Shown: in pieces, positions 6,306 to 7,188 of the stretch
Layout of the letters: every line of letters starts with the position of its first letter
How positions within the stretch are numbered: position 1 is the first letter of the stretch
Assembly: GCA_029243845.1 (NCBI GenBank)
Contig: JAQWRF010000364.1
Span: 1-7,188, forward strand
Length of the DNA: 7,188 nt
DNA from: Planctomycetota bacterium
Lineage (GTDB): Bacteria; Planctomycetota; UBA1135
Direction: 5' to 3'
Program-made: the position numbers and the translations under genes
The notes under the pieces: model-generated
Told to the model about the DNA's origin: nothing
The model's database searches: none
Seen by the model: the letters and a program-made list of their open reading frames with translations, nothing else

Positions 6306-6323
6306 GGAGAGTCTCTAAAAAAA

Positions 6324-6420
6324 TGGCGGGAGTGCATGGGAATCGAACCCACCGAGCATTGGCGTCCAACACTCCATCGGCTTTGAAGACCGAGCACAAC
6401 ACCAGTCATGATCCACTCCC
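6324..6420 (-). tRNA. selC: tRNA-Sec (anticodon TCA)
   Basis: A 97-nt tRNA that folds like E. coli selC. The acceptor strands GGGAGTG and CACTCCC pair fully; the eighth acceptor position is G opposite G. A two-base linker AT precedes a 6-bp D stem (CATGAC/GTTGTG) with loop TGGT. The anticodon stem is TCGGT/GCCGA with loop CTTCAAA, anticodon TCA reading UGA. The long variable arm has 9 bp (GAGTGTTGG/CCAATGCTC) and loop ACG. The 5-bp T stem GTGGG/CCCAT has loop TTCGATT. Discriminator G and an encoded CCA follow. The 6-bp D stem, 4-nt D loop, long variable arm and TCA anticodon together identify selenocysteine tRNA. A T7 run follows the CCA immediately. It implies that the host inserts selenocysteine; selA, selB and selD are not in the window. 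Confidence 0.93.
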
Positions 6421-6431
6421 GACAGCAGCTC

Positions 6432-6437
6432 ATTATA
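6432..6437 (-). promoter_or_regulatory. Perfect -10 hexamer for tRNA-Sec
   Basis: TATAAT on the minus strand lies 11 nt before the first base of the tRNA and just after the stop codon of the peptidase gene, so transcription would start a few bases upstream of the mature 5' end. No good -35 lies at 16-18 bp. The nearest TTG-type element (TTGTCG, 6463-6468) is about 25 bp away, so the -35 part is unresolved. Confidence 0.5.
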
Positions 6438-6441
6438 ACGT

Positions 6442-7188
6442 TTATTCGACCCACCGCGCGCCCGACAACTTGGCTACTGCCGCCAGCGTGGTCTGCGCCG
6501 CATTCAGTCCCAAGCGGAAATCATCATCACTGTAACTGCTAAACATATCGCTAACCTGATGCCAATGCGGATTCCAGCCGTTGCCGACCTGGGTCCCGCG
6601 CTCATTTTCGCGCAAACTAATACACGCCACCTTATCCATAAACGGTACGGAGTCGGTGTTGGTCATATGCGCCCCAACAGTTACCGGATAATCGGTAGCG
6701 TAACGTTCATTCGCCCGCTGAAAAACCATCGCTAATTTATGCGAGTCTTGCCACTGATCCGATTGCCATTGATACTCGACATTCACATCCGCCTCGGGGC
6801 GCTGCTCCTTCGGCAAAGTGCCATCCGCCAACGGCATGCCATGATCAAACAACATCATGTCGTGCTGAATCATACCTAACCATTTCGGCTCTGGGTAAAG
6901 ACCCGAATTTTCAGGACTTTCGATGCCCTGTAAAGCATGGCGCTGATCAACATAAGCGTAACTGCCGTTCAATCCTGATTCTTCATTGTTGAACAATATA
7001 AAGCGCACCGAACATTCTGTTTGCACACGTGGATCTGCAAAGATGCGCGCTAGCTCTAAGACTATCGCGGTACCGGAACCGTCGTCGTTACATGCTTCGC
7101 CGTAACCGATGCCGTCCATGTGGGCGGCGATGATATACATTTCTTGTGGACGACTGCTGCCGATTTTAGTGCAGTAAATTTGTTGACG
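6442..7188 (-). CDS. M28 family zinc metallopeptidase (aminopeptidase-like), N-terminus outside window
   Basis: The frame stays open to the right edge, 16 codons beyond the first visible Met (7140), so this is the C-terminal catalytic part of a longer protein. Counting from that Met, M28 zinc ligands and catalytic residues are recognisable: His7 and Asp9 in AAHMDG, Asp19/Asp20 in NDDGSGTA, the Glu53-Glu54 pair in FNNEESG, Asp94 in MIQHDMM, and a final His194 in HQVSD. A TNTDSVPF stretch corresponds to the 'SDHxPF' region before the last ligand. Such enzymes remove N-terminal residues from peptides, using two zinc ions, and are often exported; the signal region is not visible here. The substrate cannot be inferred. 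The gene ends 21 bp upstream of tRNA-Sec, whose -10 element begins just past its stop. Confidence 0.88.
   Translation of the reverse strand, partial: RQQIYCTKIGSSRPQEMYIIAAHMDGIGYGEACNDDGSGTAIVLELARIFADPRVQTECSVRFILFNNEESGLNGSYAYVDQRHALQGIESPENSGLYPEPKWLGMIQHDMMLFDHGMPLADGTLPKEQRPEADVNVEYQWQSDQWQDSHKLAMVFQRANERYATDYPVTVGAHMTNTDSVPFMDKVACISLRENERGTQVGNGWNPHWHQVSDMFSSYSDDDFRLGLNAAQTTLAAVAKLSGARWVE

Noticed and set aside
6324..6420. tRNA-Sec as an integration site for a mobile element.
   Set aside because: No integrase, direct repeat of the tRNA 3' end or foreign-looking genes are visible; DUF3817 begins 18 nt after the tRNA in a normal operon layout.
6293..6535. 80-codon plus-strand open frame across the tRNA region.
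   Set aside because: It runs antisense over tRNA-Sec and the conserved end of the M28 peptidase and has no recognisable protein features.
1..7188. CRISPR arrays, insertion sequences, rRNA genes or phage genes.
   Set aside because: No regularly spaced repeats, terminal inverted repeats, transposase or rRNA-like sequence was seen; coding density is high and the gene content is chromosomal.

Overview
This is a compact, almost fully coding bacterial window of about 50% GC by eye. The gene content suggests a gammaproteobacterium, probably an uncultured or marine one. The evidence is a LolCDE-type lipoprotein exporter in permease-ATPase-permease order, a LexA with a Gammaproteobacteria-like C-terminal domain but a non-E. 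coli recognition helix, a bacterial selenocysteine tRNA, and a plant-type (GCS2) glutamate-cysteine ligase. The lineage is an inference; no taxonomic marker gene is present.

Layout. Positions 2-2374 (+) hold the end of a LolC/E-type permease, a complete LolD-type ATPase and a complete LolE/C-type permease, packed as one operon. All other genes are on the minus strand. In order of transcription they are: the C-terminal part of an M28 family metallopeptidase (cut by the right edge), tRNA-Sec, a DUF3817 small membrane protein, the glutamate-cysteine ligase (ATGA overlap with DUF3817), lexA, a small catalytically dead LexA/UmuD-like S24 domain protein, dinB (DNA polymerase IV) and an ABM-type monooxygenase. 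The monooxygenase runs tail-to-tail into the Lol operon and overlaps it by 23 bp.

Most interesting region. Positions 2700-4857 form a compact SOS cassette: lexA, then a UmuD'-sized protein, then dinB. The middle protein keeps the S24/LexA C-terminal fold pattern, but the nucleophile Ser is replaced by Gln and the general-base Lys by Ala. It therefore looks like a constitutively UmuD'-like or decoy S24 domain placed between the repressor and the translesion polymerase. A 22-bp palindrome (two perfect 10-bp arms) lies between a -35-like element and a good -10 hexamer directly upstream of lexA. It does not match the E. coli CTGT-N8-ACAG operator, and the recognition helix of this LexA also differs from E. 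coli.

How the genes work together. LexA should repress its own operon through the palindrome. After DNA damage, RecA-stimulated self-cleavage at Ala82-Gly83 would release production of the dead S24 protein and Pol IV. The tRNA-Sec implies that the cell makes selenoproteins, although no Sec machinery or selenoprotein lies in the window. The tRNA sits 18 nt in front of the DUF3817-gshA pair and may share its transcript. Nearly all genes lack a recognisable Shine-Dalgarno sequence, and coupling by overlap or very short gaps is common.
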